Source: Fredinandcohnia onubensis
GTDB lineage: Bacteria; Bacillota; Bacilli; Bacillales; Bacillaceae_L
NCBI RefSeq assembly: GCF_002734215.1
Contig: NZ_NSEB01000002.1
Coordinates: 1-64,000, forward strand
Reading direction: 5' to 3'
Length of the DNA: 64,000 bases
This document shows positions 11,509 through 21,353 of the stretch, in pieces; the first letter of the stretch is position 1; every line of letters begins with the position of its first letter. The notes below the pieces were generated by a model. That model had not been told where the DNA came from, searched no databases, and saw nothing but the letters and a program-made list of their open reading frames with translations. Made by a program: the position numbers and the translations under genes.

Positions 11509-11629
11509 ATAAAAAGGTTTATTTCAATTTTTCTATTGCCCATACTAAAGAAAAGTAGAAGCGACATTTAACAAAGGGTAGTAGATCATATAAATTGAAC
11601 GTTGTTTCGTCGTACGGGAGTTGTAAAGG

Positions 11630-11977
11630 ATGAAAAAAGAATACCGTATAAAAAAAAATCAAGATTTTCAAACGGTGTTTAAGTCAGGAAAGTCTTCAGC
11701 TAATCGGCAATTTATCGTTTATGTTTATGAACGGGATGAGCTTGAACATTTTCGTATCGGCTTATCTGTGAGCAAAAAAATTGGAAACGCTGTTACTAGA
11801 AACAGAATCAAAAGGTTAATTCGCCAATTCTTTCTTGAACACAAAGATCAAGTTCAAATCAAGGATTATGTGATCATTGCCAGGAAGCCGGTTGCTGAGA
11901 TGAGCTATGCTGAAGTGGAAAAAAGCCTACTTCATGTATTAAAGGTGGCAAAAGTATTAAAAAAAGTGCAAAAGTAG
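11630..11977 (+). CDS. rnpA: Ribonuclease P protein component
   Basis: RnpA is the protein subunit of RNase P, which helps the catalytic RNA cut tRNA 5' leaders. The 115-residue basic protein shows the family motif [12 protein letters not shown] and N-terminal [15 protein letters not shown]. The ATG follows AAAGGATG. It lies between rpmH and the membrane insertase gene as in most bacteria. Confidence 0.97.
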   Translation: MKKEYRIKKNQDFQTVFKSGKSSANRQFIVYVYERDELEHFRIGLSVSKKIGNAVTRNRIKRLIRQFFLEHKDQVQIKDYVIIARKPVAEMSYAEVEKSLLHVLKVAKVLKKVQK

Positions 11978-12118
11978 GAGATTTTTTCGAAGGAAAGAAA
12001 GAAATTTTCATACAAAGATGTTAGAATACAAAGGAACATATTGATATTTCTACATATGTTGAAAAATAGAAGGCATACATATTTACCTTTAGATATTTAA
12101 TACTAGGAGGAAAAGTAG

Positions 12119-12895
12119 TTGAAAAGGCGAATATTATTAATAAGTGCGCTAATAGGGTTGATTCTACTACTATCTGGGTGTACCCAGGTCAATGAACCGA
12201 TTACCGCAGAAAGTACAGGCTTCTGGAACAAGTATTTTGTTTATCCGTTATCCTGGCTTATTACTTATTTTGCAGAACTATTTGGAGAATCAAACTATGG
12301 TTTAGCCATTATTATTGTAACTCTTTTAATTCGTTTTGCATTATTACCATTAATGATCAAACAAACGAAAAGTTCGAAGGCAATGCAGGCCATACAACCT
12401 GAGCTGAAAGAACTTCGTGAAAAGTACAGCTCGAAGGACCAAGCTACTCAACAAAAGCTACAACAAGAAACAATGCAGCTATTCCAAAAGCATGGTGTCA
12501 ATCCATTGGCTGGATGTTTCCCATTATTGATTCAAATGCCAATTTTAATTGGTTTTTACCATGCGATTATGAGAACGAGTGAAATTGCTCAGCATAATTT
12601 CCTATGGTTTGATCTTGGAGAATCAGATCCATACTATATTCTTCCTTTAGTTGCTGGTGTGACGACATTTATCCAGCAAAAGATTACAATGATGGGGATG
12701 GAAAACAATCCGCAAATGGCGATGATGCTATGGTTAATGCCAATCATGATTGTTGTCTTTGCAATCAGCTTCCCAGCTGCCTTATCATTATACTGGGTTG
12801 TAGGTAATATCTTTATGATTGTTCAAACGATTTTAATAAAAGGTCCAGATATTAGAGCCGCTAAATCTGGAAATGCGGGAGGAGCCAAAAAGTGA
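12119..12895 (+). CDS. spoIIIJ: YidC/Oxa1 membrane insertase, SpoIIIJ type
   Basis: This 258-residue membrane protein insertase is needed in B. subtilis for sigma-G activation in the forespore. It has a lipoprotein signal peptide with lipobox LSGC (Cys21). A cytoplasmic basic hairpin ([23 protein letters not shown]) and five predicted membrane segments follow, with [18 protein letters not shown] in the core. The start is TTG after AGGAGG. Its stop overlaps the jag start by four bases (GTGA), implying translational coupling. Confidence 0.95.
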   Translation: MKRRILLISALIGLILLLSGCTQVNEPITAESTGFWNKYFVYPLSWLITYFAELFGESNYGLAIIIVTLLIRFALLPLMIKQTKSSKAMQAIQPELKELREKYSSKDQATQQKLQQETMQLFQKHGVNPLAGCFPLLIQMPILIGFYHAIMRTSEIAQHNFLWFDLGESDPYYILPLVAGVTTFIQQKITMMGMENNPQMAMMLWLMPIMIVVFAISFPAALSLYWVVGNIFMIVQTILIKGPDIRAAKSGNAGGAKK

Positions 12896-13512
12896 AACAA
12901 GTAACTGCTACAGGGCAAACCGTCGATGAAGCAGTAGAATCAGCTTTAGCTCAACTTAACACAACAAGAGACCGCACCGATATACAAATCATCGATGAAG
13001 GTAAAAAAGGGATATTTGGGATTTTTGGAACGAAGCCAGCTGTTGTTAAAGTAACAGTAAAGGATGATCCAGTAGAAAAGGCACAGGAGTTTTTAGAAGA
13101 TGTCATTCTAACTATGGGGATACCGGCAAAATTGGATGTTACACGGAATGGAAAGAATGTTACATTCCAACTATCAGGTGAAAAAATGGCCGTTCTTATC
13201 GGAAAAAGAGGACAAACCTTAAATTCGCTTCAATATTTAACACAATTGGTAGCAAATCGATATTCCAATCAATATTTAAATATTATGGTGGATGCTGAAA
13301 ATTATCGAGGTCGTCGTGAAGAAACCTTGATTCAATTAGCGGAGAGACTTGCCGATAAAGTGAGTCGTACGAAGCAAGATGTGAAGTTGGAACCAATGCC
13401 TTCTTATGAAAGAAAAGTCATTCATACAACTCTTGCAACTCATAAAAAGGTTAAGACATCATCAAGTGGTTCTGATCCAAATCGACATATCGTTATTTCA
13501 CCAGCAGAGTAA
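12892..13512 (+). CDS. jag: RNA-binding protein Jag/KhpB
   Basis: This 206-residue protein has an N-terminal Jag_N domain (to about 50, ending [15 protein letters not shown]). A KH domain with the GKRGQTL loop follows near residue 105, then an R3H domain ([15 protein letters not shown]). KhpB homologs bind RNA with KhpA and influence cell elongation and division. The GTG start overlaps the spoIIIJ stop. A terminator follows. Confidence 0.95.
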   Translation: MKQVTATGQTVDEAVESALAQLNTTRDRTDIQIIDEGKKGIFGIFGTKPAVVKVTVKDDPVEKAQEFLEDVILTMGIPAKLDVTRNGKNVTFQLSGEKMAVLIGKRGQTLNSLQYLTQLVANRYSNQYLNIMVDAENYRGRREETLIQLAERLADKVSRTKQDVKLEPMPSYERKVIHTTLATHKKVKTSSSGSDPNRHIVISPAE

Positions 13513-13517
13513 TATAA

Positions 13518-13551
13518 TAAAAAGCCTAGGCGATTGCCTAGGTTTTTTTGT
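13518..13551 (+). terminator. jag terminator
   Basis: The stem AAGCCTAGGC / GCCTAGGTTT has a short loop and seven T. It closes the rpmH-rnpA-spoIIIJ-jag group. Confidence 0.85.
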
Positions 13552-13652
13552 GCATTTTTAAGAGGAAGTAGGAAATTGGATTTATAAATACAGGCTGTTA
13601 TATAACAAGGGAAATGATAATTTATTGCGTTCAAGAGCATTCTCTATTATTG

Positions 13653-13773
13653 TTATTCACATGTGGATAAGATAAAATGGAGTATAGTTTTTGTTTTGGG
13701 AAAACTAGGATTTGTTATCCTTGTGGATAATTAGGTAATACTAGTAAAAAATGAATGATAAAAGTTATTCACA
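13653..13773. promoter_or_regulatory. DnaA-box cluster upstream of mnmE
   Basis: DnaA boxes lie at 13653-13661 (TTATTCACA), 13662-13670 (TTATCCACA on the minus strand, abutting the first), 13722-13730 (TTATCCACA, minus) and 13765-13773 (TTATTCACA). The trmE/jag region is one of the DnaA-binding clusters described outside oriC in B. subtilis. The 320-base gap contains no gene that I can support. Confidence 0.75.
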
Positions 13774-13834
13774 GGTTTTAAAAAGCAAAATTACAAAGAG
13801 ACATTTGGAATGTTGATATAAAGAAGGTGAAGAA

Positions 13835-15211
13835 ATGGAGTTTGATACAATAGCAGCAATTTCAACTCCAATGGGAGAAGGAGCAATTGCGATTGTTCGG
13901 TTAAGCGGGGATGAAGCAATTGATATTGCAAATCGAGTATTTAAAGGGAAGAATCTAAAAGAGGTAGACTCACATACCATCCATTATGGACATATCGTTG
14001 ATCCAGATACAAACCAGGTCGTTGAGGAAGTAATGCTAACCTTGATGAGGGGACCAAAGACTTTCACAAGAGAGGATGTAATTGAGATCAACTGCCATGG
14101 CGGACTTGTATCGGTTAATCGAGTCCTGCAGCTTGTACTTACGAATGGAGCAAGACTAGCTGAACCAGGAGAGTTCACAAAGCGTGCGTTTTTAAATGGA
14201 CGTATCGACCTCTCTCAAGCAGAGGCAGTCATGGATTTAATCCGAGCAAAGACTGACCGTGCAATGAGTGTTGCAATTGGTCAAATGGAGGGCAGATTAT
14301 CGACCCTCATTAACCAATTACGTCAGGAATTGCTTGAAACACTAGCCCATATTGAAGTAAATATTGATTACCCCGAATATGATGATGTCGAGGAAATGAC
14401 ACATCATGTCTTGCTTGAGAAAGCGAAACATGTGCGCGATGAAATTATAAAGTTATTAGAAACCTCCAATCAAGGAAAAATTTTACGAGAAGGCTTATCT
14501 ACTGTTATTATAGGTAGGCCGAATGTGGGGAAATCATCTTTATTAAATAGCCTTGTTCATGAAAATAAGGCCATTGTTACCGACATTCCTGGTACAACTC
14601 GTGATGTAATTGAGGAATACGTAAATGTACGAGGTGTTCCACTACGTCTTGTTGATACAGCGGGGATCCGTGAAACGGAGGACATTGTTGAACGGATTGG
14701 AGTAGAGCGTTCCAGAGAAGTTTTGAAAAAGGCTGATCTCATTTTACTTGTTTTAAACTATGGAGATGAGTTAACAGAAGAGGACGAGCGCTTATTTGAA
14801 GCTATTTCAGGTATGGAAACGATAGTAATCATCAATAAGACAGATCTTGTGCAAAAAATTAATATGGAGAAGGTCCAGGAACTTGCTAAAGACAACCCAG
14901 TCGTCACAACCTCTTTACTTGAAGAAAAAGGGGTAGATGCTTTAGAAAAAGCTATTTCATCCTTGTTTTTTACTGGAACTGTTGAAGCAAATGATTTAAC
15001 ATATGTTTCTAACTCCCGCCACATTGCTTTGCTAACACAAGCGAAAAAGTCAATTGAGGATGCCATAAAAGGAACAGAATCGGACCTACCAATCGATATT
15101 GTTCAAATTGATTTAACTAGAACCTGGGAGCTATTAGGGGAAATAATCGGGGATGCTGTTCATGAAGGTCTAATTAATCAGCTATTCTCTCAATTTTGTT
15201 TAGGTAAATAG
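13835..15211 (+). CDS. mnmE: tRNA modification GTPase MnmE (TrmE)
   Basis: MnmE with MnmG makes the 5-carboxymethylaminomethyl modification of wobble uridine 34. The 458-residue protein has an N-terminal tetrahydrofolate-binding domain ([25 protein letters not shown]), a helical domain and an inserted G domain. The G domain contains [21 protein letters not shown] and NKTD. The protein ends FCLGK with the catalytic Cys. The promoter region is dense in DnaA boxes. MnmG follows after a 200-base palindromic element. Confidence 0.97.
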   Translation: MEFDTIAAISTPMGEGAIAIVRLSGDEAIDIANRVFKGKNLKEVDSHTIHYGHIVDPDTNQVVEEVMLTLMRGPKTFTREDVIEINCHGGLVSVNRVLQLVLTNGARLAEPGEFTKRAFLNGRIDLSQAEAVMDLIRAKTDRAMSVAIGQMEGRLSTLINQLRQELLETLAHIEVNIDYPEYDDVEEMTHHVLLEKAKHVRDEIIKLLETSNQGKILREGLSTVIIGRPNVGKSSLLNSLVHENKAIVTDIPGTTRDVIEEYVNVRGVPLRLVDTAGIRETEDIVERIGVERSREVLKKADLILLVLNYGDELTEEDERLFEAISGMETIVIINKTDLVQKINMEKVQELAKDNPVVTTSLLEEKGVDALEKAISSLFFTGTVEANDLTYVSNSRHIALLTQAKKSIEDAIKGTESDLPIDIVQIDLTRTWELLGEIIGDAVHEGLINQLFSQFCLGK

Positions 15212-15224
15212 AAAATAAATTAGA

Positions 15225-15410
15225 GTTCAAAAGGAGGTTGAAAAGGACCAAGGAGTTCGAGGCGACGCAGTTTTGAGTAGCGGAGCGAGGCAACTGCTTG
15301 AGTTAACATCCTTGCAGCCTTGCGCTGAGGAATTGACTTCAAGAATAAACTAGTAGACGCAAGCGCATAACCTAGTTATTCAACATTTTCTCGGAGCAAT
15401 GTTTGCAGTA
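15225..15410. repeat. Structured intergenic element B between mnmE and mnmG
   Basis: This non-coding stretch has several local hairpins: GCAGTT (15267-15272) with AACTGC (15292-15297), CAGC-CTTGC-GCTG (15315-15327), and AACTAG (15348-15353) with CTAGTT (15372-15377). Its base composition is more GC-rich than neighbouring gaps, with a purine-rich run GAGTAGCGGAGCGAGG. It resembles dispersed Bacillaceae intergenic repeats, but no second copy is in this window. Confidence 0.45.
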
Positions 15411-15468
15411 AATGGATGTGTCATTTTCAGCCGAATTTTTGAACATCCTTAAAGAGGAGGAAGTTAAA

Positions 15469-17352
15469 TTGAGCTATGATGCCGGATATTACGATGTCGT
15501 CGTCATCGGTGCTGGGCATGCAGGCTGTGAAGCCGGCTTAGCTTCAGCGCGACTAGGTGCAAAGACACTCGTTTTAACAATCAACCTAGATATGGTGGCG
15601 TTTATGCCATGTAATCCATCAGTAGGTGGACCTGCTAAAGGTACAGTTGTTCGTGAAATTGACGCCTTGGGCGGAGAAATGGCAAAAAATATTGATAAAA
15701 CTCATATCCAAATGCGAATGCTTAACACAGGAAAAGGTCCTGCAGTACGTGCGTTACGTGCTCAGGCAGACAAGTTTTCCTATCAGCATGAAATGAAAAA
15801 AACATTAGAAAATGAACAGAATTTAACCCTCGTTCAAGGGATGGTTGAGCGCTTAATTGTAGAGGATGACGTATGTAAAGGTGTTATTACCAATACGGGT
15901 GCAGAATATCATGCAAATACAGTTGTCATTACAACAGGTACATTTTTACGCGGTGAAATCATTCTTGGTGAATTAAAGTACTCAAGTGGACCAAATAACC
16001 AGCAACCGTCTATTAAGTTATCAGAGCATCTTGAGGAGTTAGGTTTTAATTTAGTTCGTTTTAAAACTGGAACCCCTCCAAGGGTGAATAGTCATACGAT
16101 TGATTATAGTAAAACAGAAATTCAACCTGGTGATGAAACACCAAGAGCATTTTCGTATGAAACGACAAAATACATTACCGATCAGCTTCCATGCTGGTTA
16201 ACATATACAAGCGAAGAGACACATCAAATTATTGATGCAAACCTTCATCGTTCACCTATGTATTCTGGCATGATTAAAGGGACTGGACCACGTTATTGTC
16301 CTTCCATTGAAGATAAAGTTGTTCGTTTCCATGATAAGCCTAGACATCAAATTTTCCTTGAGCCAGAAGGTAGAAATACTCAGGAAGTCTATGTTCAGGG
16401 ACTTTCCACAAGCTTACCTGAGGATGTTCAACATCGATTGATTGCATCTGTCCCAGGGCTTGAAAATGCACAAATGATGAGACCAGGATATGCAATTGAA
16501 TACGATGCAATTGTACCTACACAGCTTTGGCCAACACTAGAAACAAAAAAGATTAAAAACCTCTATACAGCTGGGCAAATTAATGGAACGTCTGGATATG
16601 AAGAAGCTGCAGCACAAGGGATTATGGCAGGTATTAATGCAGGACGCCGTGCCCTTGATAAAGAAGAAGTTATTTTAAGTCGTTCAGATGCATATATTGG
16701 CGTACTTATTGATGACTTAGTAACAAAAGGTACAGCTGAGCCTTATCGTTTATTAACATCTCGTGCCGAATATCGTTTACTTCTTCGTCATGACAATGCA
16801 GATTTACGATTAACAGAGTTTGGTCATGAAATTGGCTTAATTTCTGAAGAAAGATTCCAAATGTTCCTGAATAAAAAGACTGCCATTCAACAAGAAATGG
16901 AGCGTCTCCAAGGGACTAGAATTAAACCAACCAACGAAGTACAAGAATTAATTCGCTCTGTTGGTGGAAGTGAACTGAAGGATGGAATTTTAGCAAGTGA
17001 TCTGCTGAAACGCCCAGAAATGACATATGATCATATACGCCAATTGGCTCCAAGCGAGCAAGAGATCCACCCTGATGTTGCGGAACAAATTGAAATTCAA
17101 ATCAAGTATGAAGGGTATATTCAAAAATCCTTGCAGCAAGTTGACAAACTAAAACGAATGGAAGATAAGAAAATCCCAGAAAACATTGATTATGATGCAA
17201 TCTCTGGCTTAGCTAATGAAGCGAGAGCGAATTTAAAGGAAGTACATCCTCTATCTATTGCTCAAGCTTCAAGGATTTCAGGTGTAAATCCAGCTGATAT
17301 TTCCATTTTACTCGTATATCTTGAGCAAGGAAAAATTGCTCGCGTAAATTAA
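15469..17352 (+). CDS. mnmG: tRNA modification enzyme MnmG (GidA)
   Basis: This FAD-dependent partner of MnmE has 627 residues. The Rossmann motif [10 protein letters not shown] lies near residue 14, followed by [20 protein letters not shown] and RPGYAIEYD, with the C-terminal helical domain that contacts MnmE. I chose TTG at 15469-15471, eight bases after GAGGAGG. It gives the family-like start before [12 protein letters not shown]. The longer in-frame ATG at 15412 would add 19 unconserved residues derived from element B. Confidence 0.96.
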   Translation: MSYDAGYYDVVVIGAGHAGCEAGLASARLGAKTLVLTINLDMVAFMPCNPSVGGPAKGTVVREIDALGGEMAKNIDKTHIQMRMLNTGKGPAVRALRAQADKFSYQHEMKKTLENEQNLTLVQGMVERLIVEDDVCKGVITNTGAEYHANTVVITTGTFLRGEIILGELKYSSGPNNQQPSIKLSEHLEELGFNLVRFKTGTPPRVNSHTIDYSKTEIQPGDETPRAFSYETTKYITDQLPCWLTYTSEETHQIIDANLHRSPMYSGMIKGTGPRYCPSIEDKVVRFHDKPRHQIFLEPEGRNTQEVYVQGLSTSLPEDVQHRLIASVPGLENAQMMRPGYAIEYDAIVPTQLWPTLETKKIKNLYTAGQINGTSGYEEAAAQGIMAGINAGRRALDKEEVILSRSDAYIGVLIDDLVTKGTAEPYRLLTSRAEYRLLLRHDNADLRLTEFGHEIGLISEERFQMFLNKKTAIQQEMERLQGTRIKPTNEVQELIRSVGGSELKDGILASDLLKRPEMTYDHIRQLAPSEQEIHPDVAEQIEIQIKYEGYIQKSLQQVDKLKRMEDKKIPENIDYDAISGLANEARANLKEVHPLSIAQASRISGVNPADISILLVYLEQGKIARVN

Positions 17353-17367
17353 CTAGGAGAGAAAGAA

Positions 17368-18084
17368 ATGGACACTTCATTATTTACAACTATGTTGGAA
17401 GAGAAGGGGATATCCCTTTCTCCAACCCAACTTAATCAGTTTGAAACATATTACAAATTGTTAGTGGAATGGAATGAAAAAATGAACCTTACGGCGATTA
17501 CAGAAAAGCCAGAGGTATATTTAAAACATTTTTTTGATTCTGTTTCGGCCGCATTCTATTTTGATTTTTCCAAAGAAGCGTCAATTTGTGATGTAGGAGC
17601 GGGTGCGGGGTTTCCAAGTATCCCTCTTAAAATTTGCTTTCCTCATCTAAAAATCTCGATAGTGGATTCACTACAGAAGCGAATTTCATTTCTTGAGGAG
17701 CTTTCAAGGGCATTGCAGCTCGAAAATATGACATTCTATCACGATCGTGCTGAAACCTTTGGTCAAAAGGTAGATATTAGAGAGTCTTTTGATATTGTGA
17801 TGGCAAGAGCGGTCGCTAGAATGTCTGTGTTAAGTGAATTATGCCTGCCTCTTGTGAAAGTAGAGGGAGCATTTATTGCGATGAAAGCAGCTTCTGTTGC
17901 AGAGGAACTAGAGGATGGAAAGAAAGCCATTACAACATTAGGTGGTCAAGTGAGAGATGTACATCACTTTTTATTACCCATTGAAAAAAGTGACCGAAAT
18001 ATCGTGATTATCGATAAGAAAAAACCAACACCAAAAAAATACCCTCGTAAACCGGGAACACCAAATCGTTCACCAATTAAATAA
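17368..18084 (+). CDS. rsmG: 16S rRNA m7G527 methyltransferase RsmG
   Basis: RsmG uses SAM to methylate N7 of G527 in 16S rRNA; loss gives low-level streptomycin resistance. The 238-residue protein has the SAM loop [15 protein letters not shown] (about 70-84) and the active-site region MARAVARM. It starts 16 bases after mnmG with AGGAGA upstream and is presumably one operon with it. The terminator overlaps the end of the gene. Confidence 0.96.
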   Translation: MDTSLFTTMLEEKGISLSPTQLNQFETYYKLLVEWNEKMNLTAITEKPEVYLKHFFDSVSAAFYFDFSKEASICDVGAGAGFPSIPLKICFPHLKISIVDSLQKRISFLEELSRALQLENMTFYHDRAETFGQKVDIRESFDIVMARAVARMSVLSELCLPLVKVEGAFIAMKAASVAEELEDGKKAITTLGGQVRDVHHFLLPIEKSDRNIVIIDKKKPTPKKYPRKPGTPNRSPIK

Positions 18085-18106
18085 TCTATTGGTGAACCTT
18101 TTTTTA
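18068..18106 (+). terminator. rsmG terminator
   Basis: TTCACCAAT and ATTGGTGAA form a 9-bp stem spanning the stop codon, followed by CC and seven T. Confidence 0.8.
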
Positions 18107-18266
18107 CATTGTACATTTGATTCATCATGAATTAGTAGAAAGATAGTAAGATTTTTGTAAAATCCGTGTTATAATAGAAGGAATGAGAGAGAAAATAGAG
18201 AATTATTAACTTTATTCAGCAGAATTTTCTACTTATCTAATTATAGTGGGATGTATGTACGGTGTA

Positions 18267-18453
18267 ACGATTTACGTGAGGCGTTCAATCGTTGGCTAAA
18301 TAAAGTTAAGCCTCCGGCGGATGCCACGATTTTTCAATGGAAATTTTTCGAGCAGAAAGATTAAAGACTAAGAGTGCCACATCCTGTGGCAACGTCTTTA
18401 TGACCCACCTCGTGTGGGCCTAAAAAATCGGGCGCAAATACGCCAAGGCGGAT
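18267..18453. repeat. Palindromic intergenic element C before noc
   Basis: The element contains AACGATT (18267-18273) with AATCGTT (18288-18294), and CGATTTTT (18327-18334) with AAAAATCG (18423-18430). Between the latter pair lie a nested hairpin at 18362-18400 and CCCAC-CTCGT-GTGGG (18404-18418). The word GGCGGAT occurs near both ends (18316, 18447). The nested hairpin is shared with element D. No ORF is present. It fills most of the rsmG-noc gap and could form part of the noc leader. Confidence 0.6.
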
Positions 18454-18487
18454 TTGATTAGTGGGAGTTCTAAGGGGTGGTGGAATT

Positions 18488-19393
18488 ATGAGGCATCCAT
18501 TTTCACGATTATTTAGTATCGGTGAAAAAGATGACAAACAACAAACGAATCAAGAACAGGTGGTAGAAACACAATTACAAGATTCAATAGAAGATGAAGA
18601 AACACACCTGAATGAAGAAGTTCGACAAATTCCGATAAATGAGATTGTTCCAAACCGATATCAACCAAGAACTGTTTTTGCAGAGGACAAGATTAGAGAA
18701 CTAGCATTAACCATACGGACTCATGGAATTATTCAACCAATCGTTGTTCGACAATTCGCTGATAATCAGTATGAAATTATAGCTGGTGAACGACGTTGGA
18801 GAGCTGTTCAAACCCTTGAGTGGGAGACAATTCCAGGCATTATAAAAGAATTTAATGATGCAGAAACTGCATCCGTTGCATTGATCGAGAACCTGCAACG
18901 TGAGGAACTATCAGCTATTGAAGAAGCGTATGCTTATGCTAGATTACTAGAATTACATAGTCTTACACAGGAAGCGTTAGCTCAACGATTGGGTAAAGGT
19001 CAATCAACAATCGCTAATAAGTTGCGTTTATTAAAGTTGCCTGAAGAAATTCAACAAGTACTCATGCAGAAAAAGCTGACAGAGCGTCATGCGAGAGCTT
19101 TAATTCCTCTCAAGGATCCAGAAAAGCAAATTAAGCTTATGCATGACATTATTGAAAAAGAGCTCAATGTAAAGCAAACGGAGGATCGCGTAGTTAAAAT
19201 CCTTGAATTAGAAAAGGAGAAAAAGCGACCAAAGCCTAAATTTAAAGCAGTAAGCCGTGATATGAGAATTGCAATGAACACGATTCGTCAATCATTAACC
19301 ATGGTTGAAGAAAGTGGTGTCTCTTTAAATACTGAAGAAGAAGAATTCGACGAGTTTTATCAATTTACAATCCGAATTCCCAAAAATAAATAG
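18488..19393 (+). CDS. noc: Nucleoid occlusion protein Noc
   Basis: Noc is a ParB-family CTPase that binds its own sites and keeps FtsZ rings off the nucleoid through an N-terminal membrane-targeting helix. The 301-residue protein starts [14 protein letters not shown], the amphipathic helix of the family. ParB/CTP motifs PNRYQPRT and GERRWRA follow, then the helix-turn-helix [21 protein letters not shown] and a C-terminal dimer domain. I chose ATG at 18488 because it gives this N-terminus; an upstream in-frame start would add nine residues. It is adjacent to soj-spo0J. Confidence 0.95.
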   Translation: MRHPFSRLFSIGEKDDKQQTNQEQVVETQLQDSIEDEETHLNEEVRQIPINEIVPNRYQPRTVFAEDKIRELALTIRTHGIIQPIVVRQFADNQYEIIAGERRWRAVQTLEWETIPGIIKEFNDAETASVALIENLQREELSAIEEAYAYARLLELHSLTQEALAQRLGKGQSTIANKLRLLKLPEEIQQVLMQKKLTERHARALIPLKDPEKQIKLMHDIIEKELNVKQTEDRVVKILELEKEKKRPKPKFKAVSRDMRIAMNTIRQSLTMVEESGVSLNTEEEEFDEFYQFTIRIPKNK

Positions 19394-19402
19394 ACTGAGT
19401 TC

Positions 19403-19436
19403 CTTCCTTACCTATACAGGTGAGGAATTTTTTTAG
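19403..19436 (+). terminator. noc terminator
   Basis: TTCCTTACCT / AGGTGAGGAA is followed by TTTTTTT just after the noc stop. Confidence 0.8.
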
Positions 19437-19494
19437 TTCAATAATACTATTTTCAGTGAAAACTATGAAAATACATTCTATTTGTCATAGGAAA

Positions 19495-19510
19495 TGTTTC
19501 ACGTGAAACA
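19495..19510. other. parS: parS site (noc-soj gap)
   Basis: TGTTTCACGTGAAACA is a perfect 16-bp palindrome and a one-base variant of the B. subtilis parS consensus TGTTCCACGTGAAACA. It lies upstream of soj-spo0J and is expected to load Spo0J. Confidence 0.93.
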
Positions 19511-19641
19511 TTTTTGACTGTTAATTTAATAAAAAAAGATAAACCAGATCATTTTTTCATGATAGAATAGAAAAAGTGATAGAATTATAAAGTCCTCACT
19601 TTGTAAAAAAATAAGTAGGATAGTAGAAAGTAGGTGACATC

Positions 19642-20403
19642 GTGGGGAAAATCATCTCAATTGCTAACCAAAAGGGTGGAGTAGGAAAAACGACTACTTC
19701 TGTTAACCTTAGTGCTTGCTTAGCCTATGTTGGAAAGCGGGTTTTACTTGTTGATATTGACCCTCAAGGGAATGCAACAAGCGGCTGCGGCATAGAAAAG
19801 GCGAATATAGATCAGTGCATTTATGATGTGCTTGTTGATGATGTAGAGGCGAAAAACGTAACGGTTCCAACGACAGTTGAAAATTTATATATGATTCCAG
19901 CAACGATCCAATTGGCTGGTGCTGAAATTGAGCTAGTGCCAACGATTTCTCGCGAAGTTCGTCTGAAAAGAGCTTTAGAAGAAGTACAAGATCAATACGA
20001 TTATATTATTATAGACTGTCCGCCATCATTAGGGTTGTTAACATTAAATGCATTAACAGCTTCTGATACTGTAATCATTCCAGTTCAATGTGAGTATTAC
20101 GCACTTGAAGGACTTAGTCAGCTATTAAATACGATCCGCTTAGTTCAGAAACACCTCAATAAAGAATTAATGATTGATGGGGTTCTCTTGACCATGCTAG
20201 ATGCAAGAACAAACTTAGGTATTCAGGTCATTGAAGAAGTGAAAAAGTATTTTCAAGATAAAGTATATAAAACGATTATTCCTAGAAATATCCGTTTAAG
20301 TGAAGCTCCAAGTCATGGGGAACCGATTATCATCTATGATCCAAAATCTAGAGGTGCCGAAGTATACTTAGATCTTGCAAAGGAAGTGATTGTGAATGGC
20401 TAA
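19642..20403 (+). CDS. soj: ParA-family ATPase Soj
   Basis: This ATP-dependent partner of Spo0J acts in chromosome segregation and also regulates DnaA. The 253-residue protein has the deviant Walker A KGGVGKTT at residues 10-17, DIDPQGN and DCPPSLG. The GTG start follows GTAGGTGA. Its 3' end overlaps spo0J by eight bases, so the two are translationally coupled. Confidence 0.97.
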   Translation: MGKIISIANQKGGVGKTTTSVNLSACLAYVGKRVLLVDIDPQGNATSGCGIEKANIDQCIYDVLVDDVEAKNVTVPTTVENLYMIPATIQLAGAEIELVPTISREVRLKRALEEVQDQYDYIIIDCPPSLGLLTLNALTASDTVIIPVQCEYYALEGLSQLLNTIRLVQKHLNKELMIDGVLLTMLDARTNLGIQVIEEVKKYFQDKVYKTIIPRNIRLSEAPSHGEPIIIYDPKSRGAEVYLDLAKEVIVNG

Positions 20404-21256
20404 AGGGTTAGGTAAAGGTATCAATGCTTTATTTTCCACATCGATGGAAGTGGGGAATGAAGAGGTTGTACAAGAAGTTAAAGTAACTGAATTACGTACG
20501 AATCCATATCAACCAAGAAAAACATTTGCGCCTGAGGCAATTACTGAATTAAAAGAGTCCATTCTTACACATGGGATTTTACAACCTATTATTGTTCGAA
20601 AAACAATTAAAGGGTTTGAAATTGTGGCAGGTGAAAGACGTTTCCGTGCTGCAAAAGAAGCAAAGTTTAGTACAGTTCCTGTTGTTATACGTGAGTTAAA
20701 TGAGCAACAAATGATGGAGATTGCCTTGCTTGAAAATTTACAGCGTGAGGATTTAACACCAATTGAAGAGGCTTTCGCTTACCAATCCTTACTTGATCAT
20801 TTGAAAATCACTCAAGAGCAGCTTGCGAAAAGATTAGGAAAAAGTAGACCGCATATTGCGAATCACCTTCGTCTTCTATCTCTTCCAAAACATGTCCAAG
20901 ATTTAATTTCTGAAGGGAAATTATCTATGGGACATGGGCGTACAATATTAGGACTGAAAAAGAAGGAAAAGCTAAATGCAGTTGTTGAAAAAGTAATGGC
21001 TGAGGAGCTTAATGTCCGTCAATTAGAAGCCTTGATTAGCCAAATTAATCAAAATGTTCCACGTGAAACACCCAAACCGCCAAAAAAGGAAAAAGATATC
21101 TTTATTAAAGAACAAGAATCATTTCTTCGTGAACGATTTGGTACATCTGTTTCGATTAAACAAAACAAGAAAAAAGGAAAAATTGAAATCGAATTCTTTT
21201 CCAGTGATGACCTTGAAAGAATTCTTGAACTACTAGATTCACCAAAAATCTCATAA
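20396..21256 (+). CDS. spo0J: ParB-family partition protein Spo0J
   Basis: Spo0J is a CTP-dependent clamp that loads at parS, slides on DNA and recruits SMC. The 286-residue protein starts with the Soj-stimulating N-terminus MAKGLGKGINALF. Next come NPYQPRK and GERRFRA (CTP-binding), the HTH LAKRLGKSRPHIANHLRLLSL and the C-terminal dimerisation domain. It carries a consensus parS within the gene, encoding NVPRET at the linker. It is the last gene of the soj-spo0J unit. Confidence 0.97.
   Translation: MAKGLGKGINALFSTSMEVGNEEVVQEVKVTELRTNPYQPRKTFAPEAITELKESILTHGILQPIIVRKTIKGFEIVAGERRFRAAKEAKFSTVPVVIRELNEQQMMEIALLENLQREDLTPIEEAFAYQSLLDHLKITQEQLAKRLGKSRPHIANHLRLLSLPKHVQDLISEGKLSMGHGRTILGLKKKEKLNAVVEKVMAEELNVRQLEALISQINQNVPRETPKPPKKEKDIFIKEQESFLRERFGTSVSIKQNKKKGKIEIEFFSSDDLERILELLDSPKIS
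21055..21070. other. parS: parS site inside spo0J
   Basis: TGTTCCACGTGAAACA is an exact match to the B. subtilis consensus and sits in the spo0J coding region, as in B. subtilis. Confidence 0.96.
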
Positions 21257-21353
21257 TGCTCTTGCAAACCTGCACGTCTTGTTTTATTGATTACATAACT
21301 GGACTGTGCAGCGTTTTTTATTTCATAAAAAAGGGAAATAGGGGAAATGAAAA

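Noticed and set aside
21257-21340. Terminator after spo0J
   Set aside because: Only a weak CTGCAC/GTGCAG pairing with a very long loop precedes the T run; support is insufficient.
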